From: Leucosporidium creatinivorum
Lineage: Eukaryota; Basidiomycota; Microbotryomycetes; Leucosporidiales; Leucosporidiaceae
NCBI GenBank assembly: GCA_001600635.1
Contig: BCKL01000014.1
Location: forward strand, 572,202-636,201
Reading direction: 5' to 3'
DNA length: 64,000 bases
The notes beneath the pieces are model-generated. The model ran no database searches, was not told the origin of the DNA, and saw only the letters and a list, made by a program, of their open reading frames with translations. The first letter of the stretch is position 1. Every line of letters begins with the position of its first letter. The translations under genes and the position numbers were made by a program. Below, in pieces: positions 1 through 9,886 of the stretch.

Positions 1-602
1 GCTTCGGATCCTCCTCCATTGCGGTACTGCTCGAGCTCGCCCTCGAGTGATTCTGCGCGACAATACTGAAGATCAGATTCAGGACGACCGAGAATCGACC
101 GCGCTAGCGGCGAAGAGGCTCACCGATCTTGGCCTCGTACTGGCGAATCTTGTCCTGCAGCTTCTCGTGGATGGGGTCGCCCCAGGTGCAGCTGTGTCCG
201 AGTCGAGCGCAACTGCCACAGCGAGGCCTTGTACCATCGCAACGCTGGAAGCATACACGCGACTTTGGTCAGCAACGCGCTTCCCCGAGAGGCGAGCGAA
301 GTGGACCAAGACTCACCAGCTTCCTCCGTCGACACACAGAGCTGTAGTTGTGTCATACGGCGATTAGCGATTGTTTCCCGTGAGCTCGTCCGGCAGCGAG
401 AGAGCGGGAGGGAGGCTTACCAGGCGCTGCCCCTAGGCAATGGAGGCTTGTCGCTCTTGATCATGGGCTTCTTCTTGCTGCTGCCTTTGGGCGTGCTTCC
501 GCTGCTGCCTTCCCTTTCCTGCTGCTCGATCTCGTGCTGTCCCAGCGCGCTCCAACTAGTGTCGTCCGCCCCAGTCCACTGGGCGTCTTGCTGCTCTTGC
601 AT
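1..602 (-). CDS. Zn(II)2Cys6 transcription factor, N-terminal part (runs off left edge)
   Basis: Fungal zinc binuclear-cluster DNA-binding protein; only the N-terminus is in the window. Four exons were joined by eye: 602-421, 341-317, 244-124 and 52-1. The joined protein has a disordered Ser/Lys-rich start of about 60 residues. It then reads CSVCRRRKLRC, DGTRPRC and GSCARLGHSC, giving a perfect C-X2-C-X6-C-X6-C-X2-C-X6-C cluster with the basic RRRK loop. A heptad-like stretch follows (LQDKIRQYEAKIESLEGEL), the usual linker and coiled-coil dimerisation region. All junctions have GT donors and AG acceptors, and the phases agree (182 bases, then 25, then 121). The middle exon is only 25 bases and carries the first two cysteines' surroundings. 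The regulatory middle domain and the target pathway cannot be seen. Confidence 0.85.
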
Positions 603-2072
603 GTCGTTCTTTGGTGTTGCAGGGAGCTGCAGGTGGGTAGGCTGCTAGGTAGAGCGTGCTGTAGATCCAAGTCCGAAGGCGGGTGAAGCTTATCCGACGA
701 AGGGAAGCTGGCTCGCTTGCTAGCGAGGTCGTTGAAGGGAGAGGCTGTCGGTCAGCCGCGGTCTTTGAAGGCCGGTAGAGGTGCCAGGAGGAGACCTACA
801 GCGCGAGAGCAGGGTAGGGTGCTGTAGCTAAATCGCGAGAGGTAGAAACCGCTGAGGGGAGGGAGGGAGAAAGAGGCGGAGAAGGAAGCTGAAGGCAAGC
901 GAGATCATCCTGTGCCTCTTCCTTCGCTTGTTGCTCCCCATCGCTTCGGTGCAGCAACATCTACATTGCATCCGCCGATTCCTGTGTCCTCACTGCCTTC
1001 CCCCCTGCTTGCTGCCCCTGGCTTGCTCGGTCTTTGCCTGCCCCGAGCTGCCGTTCCCCTCCTTCTGCACCTTTGCTTCGAGCCTGCAGCGTGAAACCTG
1101 CCCCCGCAGAAAGAGAGCGCAGCAATCGTATTTCTCATCATCCATGTGGCCCACTGCGAAGAGGATGATGCGACACCTCGGCGCTCGGCTAAGTCGCCGA
1201 GCTGGTCTGAATAGTCCGAATCTGACGCTGTATCGACCTGCACATCCTCGAGATACACCTGAGAAGCTTCCTTGAGTCTATCTTCTGCCGTCAGCGAGCA
1301 GTCAGACTGCAGCAATCCACTCTCGCAACGTACGAGCTCTGCGAAATCGGCGCTATCCACCAACGTCTCGGTGCAGGATCGAAAGAGTTTCCTGCAAGAG
1401 GTTAGGGTATGATGGCACCATCCTATTTTTGCAGTGTCCCCCATGCCTGTTGCAGCTCGCCTGTCGCCTCACCGAAGCCTCACAGCCGTTCCACAAAAGA
1501 TCGCCAAAGGCTTTCTGCAGGCGCCCCGGGCTCAGCGGAGACATCTCGGGAGGTTCTCGGGGCTCGAGAGAACCGGAATCTTCGTACAGCAGCTTGTTGT
1601 TGTCTCGAGGGATCTGCGCTCGGGTCACGATGTGCAACAGCAGGTGAGCGCGCTCGGCCTCCGATGATCAGGCCTGGTCGCTTCAACTGTTGCGCCGACG
1701 TCCGAGTGAATCAGGGTTATCCAGGTGCATGAGGTGCAGGGGATGTACGAATGTACGCCAAAGACGCTGCACAACGGTACGCAGGCTTCCAGCAAATGGA
1801 CTGACGCGCAGGGACCCTTCTTGCTGTGCTCGGCGAAGCGAGAGGCAGAGGCGCTCCCTACGAGGCAAGTCTCTCACCAACTGCCGGAGGCGCGCAAACG
1901 TACGAAGGTGAACCATGTTATCTGAGCTGTATCCGTGTGCATCGGTGGATCGCGCTACACAGCTGGCAGCCGACGAGCTCTGATACTTCGCCATGCTCGC
2001 GTTGCCCGTGCACCTCTACCAGGGGTATAAGCGAGGGCAGTTGATGGCAACATGGAACATCTCATCTATCAA
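603..2072. other. Unresolved stretch between the Zn2Cys6 gene and RAM1
   Basis: About 1.5 kb with no family I recognise. It must include the promoter of the Zn2Cys6 gene (reads left from 602) and the 3' flank of RAM1 (ends at 2073). Intron-like signals occur on both strands. An ATG-initiated minus-strand frame spans 1994-1683 (103 codons), and a plus-strand two-exon candidate is listed separately. Both could be chance in GC-rich DNA, and I cannot choose between them. Confidence 0.4.
1443..1925 (+). CDS. Possible small two-exon gene, unknown product
   Basis: A plus-strand frame opens at ATG 1443 and runs to a good donor (CAG|gtgagc at 1645). A plausible acceptor (ttatccag) ends at about 1722, and the second frame runs to TGA at 1923-1925. 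The joined product would be about 130 residues, basic, with no signal peptide, membrane segment or motif I recognise. There may be upstream exons. A 34-base intron-like segment ending tttttgcag lies just before the ATG. An overlapping minus-strand reading is equally open, so this is only a candidate. Confidence 0.25.
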
Positions 2073-3869
2073 CTACTCCTGCAGGTAAAAGTGCCTCATC
2101 ATAGCTCGGACGTGCGATTCGGTGAGGTTGAAGACGGGGTGGGTCGCCATCTGTTGCAGAGAGTGGAGGTCAGCATCCAGTGAGTGGAAGCAGGCAGAAG
2201 TGGAGGCAGATAGAACTCACCACCTCGTTCTCCTCGCCGCCGACTAGCTCCTTCGACACCTCAGTCCAGCCCAAACTCCTCGCCCAAACCTCCCTCATCC
2301 TCACCTCCGCGCTCTCCTGACTCTCACCCTCATCCAGGATCATGTCCACCTCCTTCTTATCCACCTCAACGACCCTCGAGCCACTAAAGGGCGACACAAA
2401 GTCCTCTCGGCACTTGTCGACGGCCGAGGCGGGCAGGGTGTACTTGTGCTGGGCGGCGGAGAGACCAGCAAGGTTGTAGCAAGTGTGGTAGCCGTCAGGT
2501 CCCTTCCCGGGCTTATCGCGGAGTCCTCCTCCGGGGTTTTGAGCGGCGAGGAGGACGTACTCTTGCAGAGCGCCTGCGAGGGGAACGCCGAGGGAGGGCG
2601 AGGTCAGCAAGGCGTTGCAAGCAAAGGAGCAAAGAGCTGAACACTCACGACGATCGAACACGTCTCTGAAAGCAACGTCCTCGCCCGACTGCTCTGCCAG
2701 CAGTCCGCCGAGAACGCCGAAAAGACCTCCACACCACCACGAGTAGCAGCCATCTACGAGCTTGTTGGTCCTCCCCCTGAACCCTCCACCCTCAATAGGC
2801 ATAGCCTGCACCGAGCTCGACCACCTCATTAATGACTTGAGGTTCAACTCCTTCTTCCTGCGAGTGTGAGGCGCCGAAGCCGAAGGAGGAGGGACGAACG
2901 CCGGGCTCTTCTCGTTGGCGAAAGGGCGGAGCATGGCCCATGAGGCGACGGCGCAGAAGGTATATCCTCCGTGTGCTTCTCCGAGTGGCGGAGTGAGGTT
3001 GGAGGAGGTGAAAGGGTGGGAGGAGGAGGCGAGACCGCCCTCGTAGGTCTGGCAGGAGGCGATAAAGCTGGAGGTGTTGGCGGCGAGTTGGGGCGTGAGG
3101 ATGTTGAGGAGAGTGGCGATGGTAAGGGCGCAGTAGCAGCCGCTGTGAAGCACAGGCGAGATCAGTCGAGTTCGGAGAAGGGAAACGAGCCGGGGAGCGC
3201 ACCGAACGTCCACCTCGCCGCCCTTGTGCATGATGAAAGAGCCATCGGGCTGCTTGACCGACATGAGGAAGTTGTACATTCCCTTCCTGCAACATTGAGA
3301 AGAAGTCAGCAGCTGCTTTCGCCGAGCTTCTGCTTCTAACGCCGATGAGGAAAGGGGAACGCACCTGTCGACCATATCCCATCCTTCCTCGCCCATGTAG
3401 CAGAGCGCGCTAACAGCAGCATAAGTCGGTGCCAAGTGGCTCATCTGACCTGGTCCACCGCCGAAGCCTCCCTCGGGGTTCTGGCAAGCGCGAAGAGTGT
3501 CGACCACCCTCGTCTTTCCTCCCACGTCGAGCTCTCCTTCGAACAGGGCCATCGAGTGGAGAGTCCAGTACAGCAGCCAAGGGCGGGAAGCGTCGAGCGC
3601 GGTGTAGCCGGGATGGAGAGGCTTGCGGAGGATGGCGGTGAGGAAGTTGAGGTGCTGGTGCTTCTGCAGCAGGGTAGAGTTGGACGACGACATGTGGGTC
3701 GTCAGCAGCGATGAGATGGTCTGCTCCACCTCGAGCTGGGTCGTCAAAGTCTCCGAATCGACGCCGTCCGAAGGCGAGGGCGTCCAAGGCATGGCGAGGA
3801 CTGGTGGGGGCGGCTGATCAGCTACAGCAAGAGCTCGGGAGAGCAGCAGCACACACCTGAAGTAGCCAT
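2073..3869 (-). CDS. RAM1: Protein farnesyltransferase subunit beta
   Basis: Catalytic beta subunit of farnesyltransferase, which attaches farnesyl to CaaX cysteines (Ras, Rho, mating pheromone) together with the alpha subunit in the cytosol. The start is a 13-base first exon (ATG at 3869, MATS) joined across a short intron to VLAMPWT. The last exon (2150-2073) encodes MATHPVFNLTESHVRAMMR and ends YLQE. The prenyltransferase alpha-alpha barrel repeats are clear (GGFGGGPGQ, YEGGL, EGGGFRGRTNKLVDGCYSWW, NPGGGLRDKPGK). The zinc ligands are present: Asp and Cys in VDGCYSWW, and His in DGYHTCYNLAGLS. Several introns are by chance open in frame, so an unspliced read would add spurious segments (for example after MVDR and VFDR). 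A Pro-rich, Arg/Lys-rich insertion interrupts the barrel near PPPSASAPHTRRKKE. Identification is firm. Confidence 0.93.
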
Positions 3870-4135
3870 GATGTGTTTGCTAGTTGAGAAGTGAGAAACA
3901 GAGCGAAGGAGAGCAGCGAAGACGATGCGGAAGCGAACAAAAGAGCTCGAGGCGCGTTTCGCTCGACAAAGGGAGCAGCTCGGCGGGGCTGAAACTTGCT
4001 CTCCAGGGTTCGCTGCAAGGTCGAAGCTGCTTCTCGGATCACTCTCGGCTATACCGAGGTACACCGAATGTACTGCAATCGCTCAAGATTACCCTTCGGC
4101 CCACTCAATCCATCGCCGAGCTTTCTGCCCCAAGC

Positions 4136-5754
4136 TCAGGTGTACCAAGTTGGGGTAGGAATCTCTCCTTTGACTACATAGCGCCCAACTTCCGCCTTCT
4201 TGTGAGCGACAGGGTCGTGAAGTGTGTGAGTACGAAGGTTGCGCCTGGAGATGGGGCGCCGAGCAGTCAGCGACGGTTTTGTGTACGGCTGACAGGGTCA
4301 AAGCAGCTATTGGGCGAGTTAAGCTTACCAAAAGTGGTCAAACCCTGCCTTGAAACCGATGGAGCGAGCACCGAGCACTTCGTAGATGCTGCAGGCGAGA
4401 ACGAGGCGAGCGCCGAAGGTCAGCTTGGACTTTCGGAGGCTGCCACACTGGCAAGCAAGCTCACCGGCTGGTCACCTCAAGTCCAATATCGGTCGAGTTG
4501 ATCTTGGTAGCAGCCACCTGAATGGCGACCACCCCCCTCTCCTGCTCGGTGACGGATCGACTCTTGCGCCCGACGAGCGACTGGATCTGATCGCCGACGC
4601 GGTCGACTTGCGCCTCGAGACCCCAGACCTTCGCCTGCAAGACACCATAAATCTCTTGAACGTAGAATTCGTCCGCCCCTTTGAGCTTCGGGTCCGCCGA
4701 GAACGGCCAGCCGCGAGTGTTTTTCGAGGTGTAGCTGGCAGCTTCAGCGAGAGCGCCTTGAGCGATGCCGAGGTAGAAGTTGACGAAGGCAAGCTGGATG
4801 AGGGGTAGGAGCAGGGTGTTGTAGGCGCCAAGAGGCTGGAAGGTGTGCGGCGAGGAGAAGCCGAGAGCGCGCGACCAGGCAACGGTCACGTCGGTGATGG
4901 TCACCGAGCCTATGAAGCGAGTCAGCAACGAGTCTGAGAATAAGAAGGTAGCTGGAGACATACCTGACTGAGTGCCTCGCATCCCGAGGACATCGTTCCA
5001 GTCGTCGCCGTAGACGATACCGGGCTGCTTCGACTCGGCGATGGCGAAGACGTGGGTCTCGGTTCCCTGGAGAGCAAGGGGTCAGTCCGAGCACATCTTC
5101 GGCTTCACCAAACGTATCAAGCGACTCACAGCGAACACTCCTTCGAGCACGGTGAGGTCAGAAATCTTGGAACCGGTGGAGAAGGCCTTGCGACCGTTAA
5201 AAGTGATGCTCTTGCCATCGGCGCTCTCGGTTACAGTCAAATCCGAGTCCCTGTGAAGCGAGAACGGCTCAGCAAAAATCAAGGATGGTGGCTCAAGCCG
5301 AGTAAAGTGACCTAGGGTTGACGGCGCCGCCGTAAAAGAGGCGACCCTCGGTGTAGCGCCGAGCCTCCTCCCTCACTTGCTCTTCGGTGCCGACGATCTG
5401 AGCGGTGTAGGACCACGTGTAGTGGTACGCGAGCAGTTGGCCAATAGACCCGTCGCCAGCAGACACCGCACGCTGCAACTTGTAGCCTTCCTGCAGCGAA
5501 AGACCCCCGCCGCCGAACTCGGTCGGTCCAAGAGCGGTAACGAGGTGCGAGTCCTTGAGGAGCTCCACCTCGGCATAGGGTACGACATTGTTCTTGTCTC
5601 GCTGGGAGACGTCTTGAGCGAGCAGAGAGGCGACGTCCTTGGCCCGCCGAAGGTACTCGGCGAAGCCTTGTGGCTGAGCGAAAGCGGTTGGGTACGAGAC
5701 CGCTGAGCCGTTCAGGTCGAGCGATTGAAACGAAGAGGGTGGAGCAGGCGACAT
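4136..5754 (-). CDS. Acyl-CoA dehydrogenase-fold flavin oxidoreductase (DszC/SoxC-like)
   Basis: Flavin enzyme of the acyl-CoA dehydrogenase fold. It is closer to the DszC/SoxC flavin monooxygenase-like branch than to beta-oxidation dehydrogenases. Start ATG at 5754 (MSPAPPSSFQSLDLNG). The N-terminal helical domain contains GPTEFGGGGLSLQEGYKL and GDGSIGQLLAYHY. The middle beta domain contains DSDLTVTESADGKSITFNG, followed by DWNDVLGMRGTQSGSV. The C-terminal helices end in IYEVLGARSI, FWRNLRTHTLHDPV and a final exon closing GEIPTPTWYT (TGA at 4136-4138). The FWRNLRTHTLHDP signature is typical of this branch. About five introns. The substrate is unknown; the product may need a flavin reductase partner. 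No signal peptide or PTS1 is seen. It shares a 447-base divergent promoter with the reductase at 6202. Confidence 0.85.
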
Positions 5755-6201
5755 GGCGGTGCTATAGAGACAAGAGACAAAGAGAGCGAGCGAGCTGCAG
5801 TCGAGAGAAGCAGAAGCAAGAAGGTGGGGAGATGGCGAGCTCGACAAGGCCTCGTCGAAAGTTGGCCTCCTCTCGCTCTTCTTCTGCTGGCTCAAGGTCT
5901 CTCTATTCAAGCTGGAGCTGGATCAAGCGGCAAAACAACTCTTTACATTTCTACTCGCCTACAGCAACCGAGGGGCGCCTCTTACTTGCTCATAATCCCC
6001 CGCAATTGTGTGCGATTCCGCCTTCGACGGCTCCCTGCACGCCTGCCGGGTCCACCTCTGCTGATGCAAGCGAGGGCTCGGGGGGTGCGGGAAGGCGTAC
6101 CCGTAGCACCTCTCGCTCTCCCAGCAACCTCGACGACGCTCGTCCACCAGCGACCGACCCCTTCCCTCGTCGCCGAACCTCTCCCCCGCATCTAATCCAC
6201 C
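5755..6201. promoter_or_regulatory. Divergent promoter region of two oxidoreductase genes
   Basis: 447 bases between the start of the DszC-like gene (minus) and the start of the MDR reductase gene (plus). No coding capacity is supported. Both 5' leaders must lie here, so co-regulation is possible, but I see no recognisable operator. Confidence 0.5.
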
Positions 6202-7801
6202 ATGAGCATCAGTCTCTCCGCCCCCTTCGTAGCGCCCGAAACACAGCGCGCTCTACTGCTGCACGCACCCCGAGAGGCGTACAAAATCGCCCAGATTCCG
6301 CTGCCGGCGCTGGAGAAGGAGGATGAGGTCCTGATCCGTATCGAGGCCATCGGATTGAACCCTGTGTAGGCCGATGTGCTCGGAAATGACTCGGAGATGT
6401 AGCTGACCACTTCCTGCTCGTCACACTGCCGCATTTTGCCTCCCCTGCGCCCCTTCGCCATCCTGCCCCTCCTCGCTCGCCTTCGATCATCTCCCTTCCT
6501 CATCTCTTGGCCTCATTGTTGACCACCCAGCGACTGGAAAAGTGCGGACTATGGATTCGGTGCGCTGAGAGTGCTACAGAAGCACGAAAGAGCCAAACCT
6601 GACCGCCCCGAACCATTCGCAGGCCTCCCCGTTCTCCCAGCCCTCAACGGCCGAGATCTCTCGGGCTACGTGGTTCGCGCCGGAGCTGGGGTCACTCGTT
6701 GGAAGGTCGGGGATCGTGTGTTCGGCCCATCGACCGCATACCGCGACTACCGCACCTCAGCATTCCAGCAATACGCCGTGGCTTCGGAGCATTGCCTCGG
6801 GCTTGTTCCCAAGCATTCTTCTTTCGAGCAATGCGCCGCTATCGGTGAGCTGATCGTCGGCAGGGTCTGCACTTTAGCCAGAGCTGATCTTCTTCCTCTA
6901 CAGGTGTTGCCGCCGTTGCTGCTGCCCTCGCCATTGGGTCGGCGTTGGGTATCGCCGTTCGAGGCTTCGCTCCCAGAAGCCTGGCTGTGGGTGCTGAGGG
7001 AGAGCTACCGGAGTGGACCAAGACCTCTGGATCACCATCACCGATCCACGAGCCTTCAGTCCAGTTCGGAGATTGGATCTTGATTTGGGGTGGTGAGTCT
7101 CGGCGACGGGGGAGATGGGAAGCGAGGCGAATGCTGACTATTCCTCCTCACAGGCTCTACTGTGACCGGCTTCATCGCTGCTCAACTAGCAAAGCTCGCT
7201 GGCCTTCGTGTCATCTCGGTAGCGGACGTCTCTCGTCATGAGGAAAGGCTCAAGGCAGTCGGCGTCGGTTAGTCGCGCCGCTCGGCGTTGTCGTCTCGCC
7301 CGTGCTGACGCTTCGGCACCCATTGCAGAGCACGTCGTCGACCGCAAGGATACTCAAGCCGCCATCTCCAAGATCATCAGCCTCACCGAGGGTCGGCTAC
7401 GCTACGCCATCGACGCTGTTGGCAAAGAGACGGCCACGTTCGCTCTTCAAGCTCTATCGAGGGAGGGCGAGGTGTTCCTCGTCGGTCTCAGTGGGCTGCC
7501 GAAGGAGGCTCCTCGCAATGTTCGCCTCTGCGATGTGCCCGTCAAGACCTTCCACACCAACGCCGCCGTCGGAGCAGGATTGATGAGGCTGCTGGAGGAC
7601 TTGATCGCGAGCAACGAGCTCGTGCTGCCGCCGGTCGAGGTCATCGAGGGTGGACTCGAGGCTGTCAATGTGAGCTCTGTCACATATCTTGTAGTAGAGT
7701 AGCTCGCTGATTGCCCTTCTCCATAACAGGGTGGACTCGACCGGTTGCGCGTCGGCGATTACTCGTTCGGCCGACTGGTAGTGCGCACTCCTCACGCCTA
7801 G
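6202..7801 (+). CDS. Medium-chain dehydrogenase/reductase, zinc-free enoyl/quinone reductase type
   Basis: NADPH-dependent reductase of the MDR superfamily, probably of the ToxD/trans-enoyl reductase or quinone oxidoreductase branch. Start ATG at 6202 (MSISLSAPFVAPETQRAL). The GroES-like domain has EVLIRIEAIGLNPV joined over an intron to DWKSADYGFG, the LNPxDWK signature of zinc-less members. NGRDLSGYVVRAGAGV and KVGDRVFG follow. The Rossmann domain begins near GDWILIWGG and STVTGFIAAQLAKLAG. The C-terminus is YSFGRLVVRTPHA, with TAG at 7799-7801. About six introns. Catalytic zinc cysteines of alcohol dehydrogenases are not seen. Substrate unknown; it is the divergent neighbour of a flavin oxidoreductase. 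Confidence 0.88.
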
Positions 7802-8063
7802 ACATGCACCGATCGCCAGAAAACATTGCTTCCGATGAGTGTAGAGAAGCTGCTGTGAATAGATCTTTCCCCAATGTCTGAGCTTGAGGCCGGAGCTCGG
7901 CGAACAGCTGCACGGGCGATCGGGGATGCTAGACGATTCTTGCACACTCCACCGCTACAACAGTACGACGTCAAAAGTTTTGGACCTGTGGGAAAACTGG
8001 TTAGCTGATCGTCGTCGGCTCAAGAAGGGACAACGACTCACAAAGCTCGGCTCCCTTCCCCCT

Positions 8064-9553
8064 TCAAGAGCAGCACGCCTGCTTCCACTTGCTTCGCTTC
8101 TTCGGATCCTCGAGCTTAATGACCTCTCCTCCGAACTCTCGTCTCTGCTCCTCCAGGTCGTCTTGCTCCCACTTCCACAGCACTCGGCGAGCGAGGTAGT
8201 CAAATCTAAAGCGGAGAGGCGAGTCGTCAGCGACGGTCACGAGACGAAAGTGAGCCGAATGTGCGCTCACACATCATCCACTCCTTCTCCCGTCTTGGCC
8301 GAAGTCCTAAACTCCCTGATGCCGTCGCGCGAGTAGTCGTATGTGTCCCGAGCGGCAACCTCCTCCCTCTCCTCCCCTTCAACAGCCGTCTCCTCACTTC
8401 CCTGGTCGCCATTCTCCGCCACCTTCCCCCTTTTACTTGACTGCTGTCTTCTCAGCGCCGAGGGTCCACCAAGATACCTCGTCCCCGCCTTCATCCCCAG
8501 CGTCGCAGGCGTCCTCGGCGGAGAGCTAGCCATGTAGAGGTCGATCCCGCGCGCTAGCTCCTTATCCCTCTGCGAAGCAAGGACCTGCTCGCTTGACGCT
8601 GACCATCCGAACACCTGAGCTCCCTCGTCCTCTGACGCCTCGGCGGGAGTGACGGTCTGATCGCTTCCGACCGAATCGCTCGAGCCGTTCGAGTGTTCGA
8701 GAGTGTCGGGTGCGTCGTGGTAGATAGTGGCAGTGGTGGTGTTGATGGTGTCGTAGGTGCCGATCGAGGTATCGCCTCGCTTGGCGCGGGAGAAGCGACC
8801 GATGTTCGGGTTGGAGGTGGATCGGAGGGGAGGGAGGACGTCGATGCGAGAGGACGTGGTGGGATTGGTGGAGAATGGGTGGTCTGTGCTCTCGCAATGG
8901 GGTAGTGGGGAGGAGGGTGTTGGTGGTCGGTGAGCGGAGGAGGAAGGGGCGGATGAGTCGGCGACGACGGCGTATCCTTCGACCGAGCTTGGTGATCCAG
9001 CATCCGCTGGTGGTAGGAGCTTGTCCAGCAGGTCTCTTGCTTCCCCCTTCGATACTCCATCGCCCGTCTCCTCCCACAAATCCGCCTTGTTCCCCACCGC
9101 AATCCAAGCGAACGACCTCAGCTCCTTCTCCTCGATGGGACAGCGGGTCTTGAACTCGTCGAACCAAGTTGATAGCGATGCGAGCGATTCCGGCGACGAG
9201 TAGACGAGGATGCAGGCGTCTGCTCCGCGATAGAACGAGGTCCCGAGCGACCGGAAACGATCCTGGCCTGCTGTGTCCCAGATGCTCAACGAGAGCTGCG
9301 TGTCCGCTACCGTGACCGTTTTCGAGATAAAGTCGCATCCAATTGTGGCTCTGTAGCCTTGATGGAAGGCGCCCGAGAGGTATCGCTGTCGAAGCGCCGT
9401 CTTCCCCACTCCTGCGTCGCCTACAATCACGACCTTGAAGCTATGCTTGGGCGAAGAGGGTGTAAGAGAGGTTGGTGGAAGTGGTGCAGGCGAGACGGGC
9501 TGACTGGTCGACGGCGAGGGCAGCTGCGGCTGCTCGTGGCCCACCGTCGTCAT
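8064..9553 (-). CDS. Rab7-like small GTPase with a giant insertion
   Basis: Rab-family GTPase for membrane traffic. Start ATG at 9553; two exons, joined at VDDV|FDYL. An approximately 37-residue Ser/Pro-rich leader precedes the G domain. G1 is GDAGVGKT (about residues 45-52), switch I TIGCDF, G3 DTAGQDRF, G4 NKAD (about 155-158) and G5 TSAK (about 417). Rab7 resemblance: TIGxDFxxK, IWDTAGQ, SLGxxFYRGAD. The G4-G5 interval is normally about 30 residues; here it exceeds 250, giving an insertion of more than 200 residues rich in Ser, Thr, Pro and Gly. The C-terminus is KWKQACCS, a plausible although non-standard double-cysteine prenylation site. The catalytic Gln is present, so GTP hydrolysis should work. 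Canonical YPT7 may lie elsewhere. Confidence 0.85.
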
Positions 9554-9886
9554 GAGCGAGTTGGCTTCGAAGGGGGAGCAGAGGGAGGTGAATCTGTAGT
9601 AGAGTGATGACCTGCTGTCCGGCACGAGATGCTAAGGCGAGTTGGCGAGAGAGACGAGGATATGGGAGCGGGAAGAGAGGCCTCTTGGCGGTCAGAGCCG
9701 CTCCACCTAAAGTGTCTCGCCTCGCAGAGATATTGGCCTGGGCCACTGTAGCTCATCACTAGGCGAAGGGATCGAAGAGACAAGTCCTGCTCTGGTGCGT
9801 TCCAACATCGGCTTGCGACCCCTCTCCAAGCTTCGGCGTTCGCAGTTCTCAACAAACGGGCACCGCTACTCTCGAACAACAATACA
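9554..9886. other. Intergenic, 333 bases
   Basis: Lies between the start of the Rab-like gene and the 3' end of the DUF1365 gene, both on the minus strand. It should hold the Rab promoter. No coding or structural signal is seen. Confidence 0.4.

Noticed and set aside
905-1444. 179-codon minus-strand open frame
   Set aside because: It contains intron-like signals and overlaps a plus-strand candidate. No family resemblance, so it was not called as a gene.
8554-9338. Two long frames antisense or shifted to the Rab-like gene
   Set aside because: Shadows of the Ser/Pro-rich insertion. The sense frame contains all GTPase motifs.
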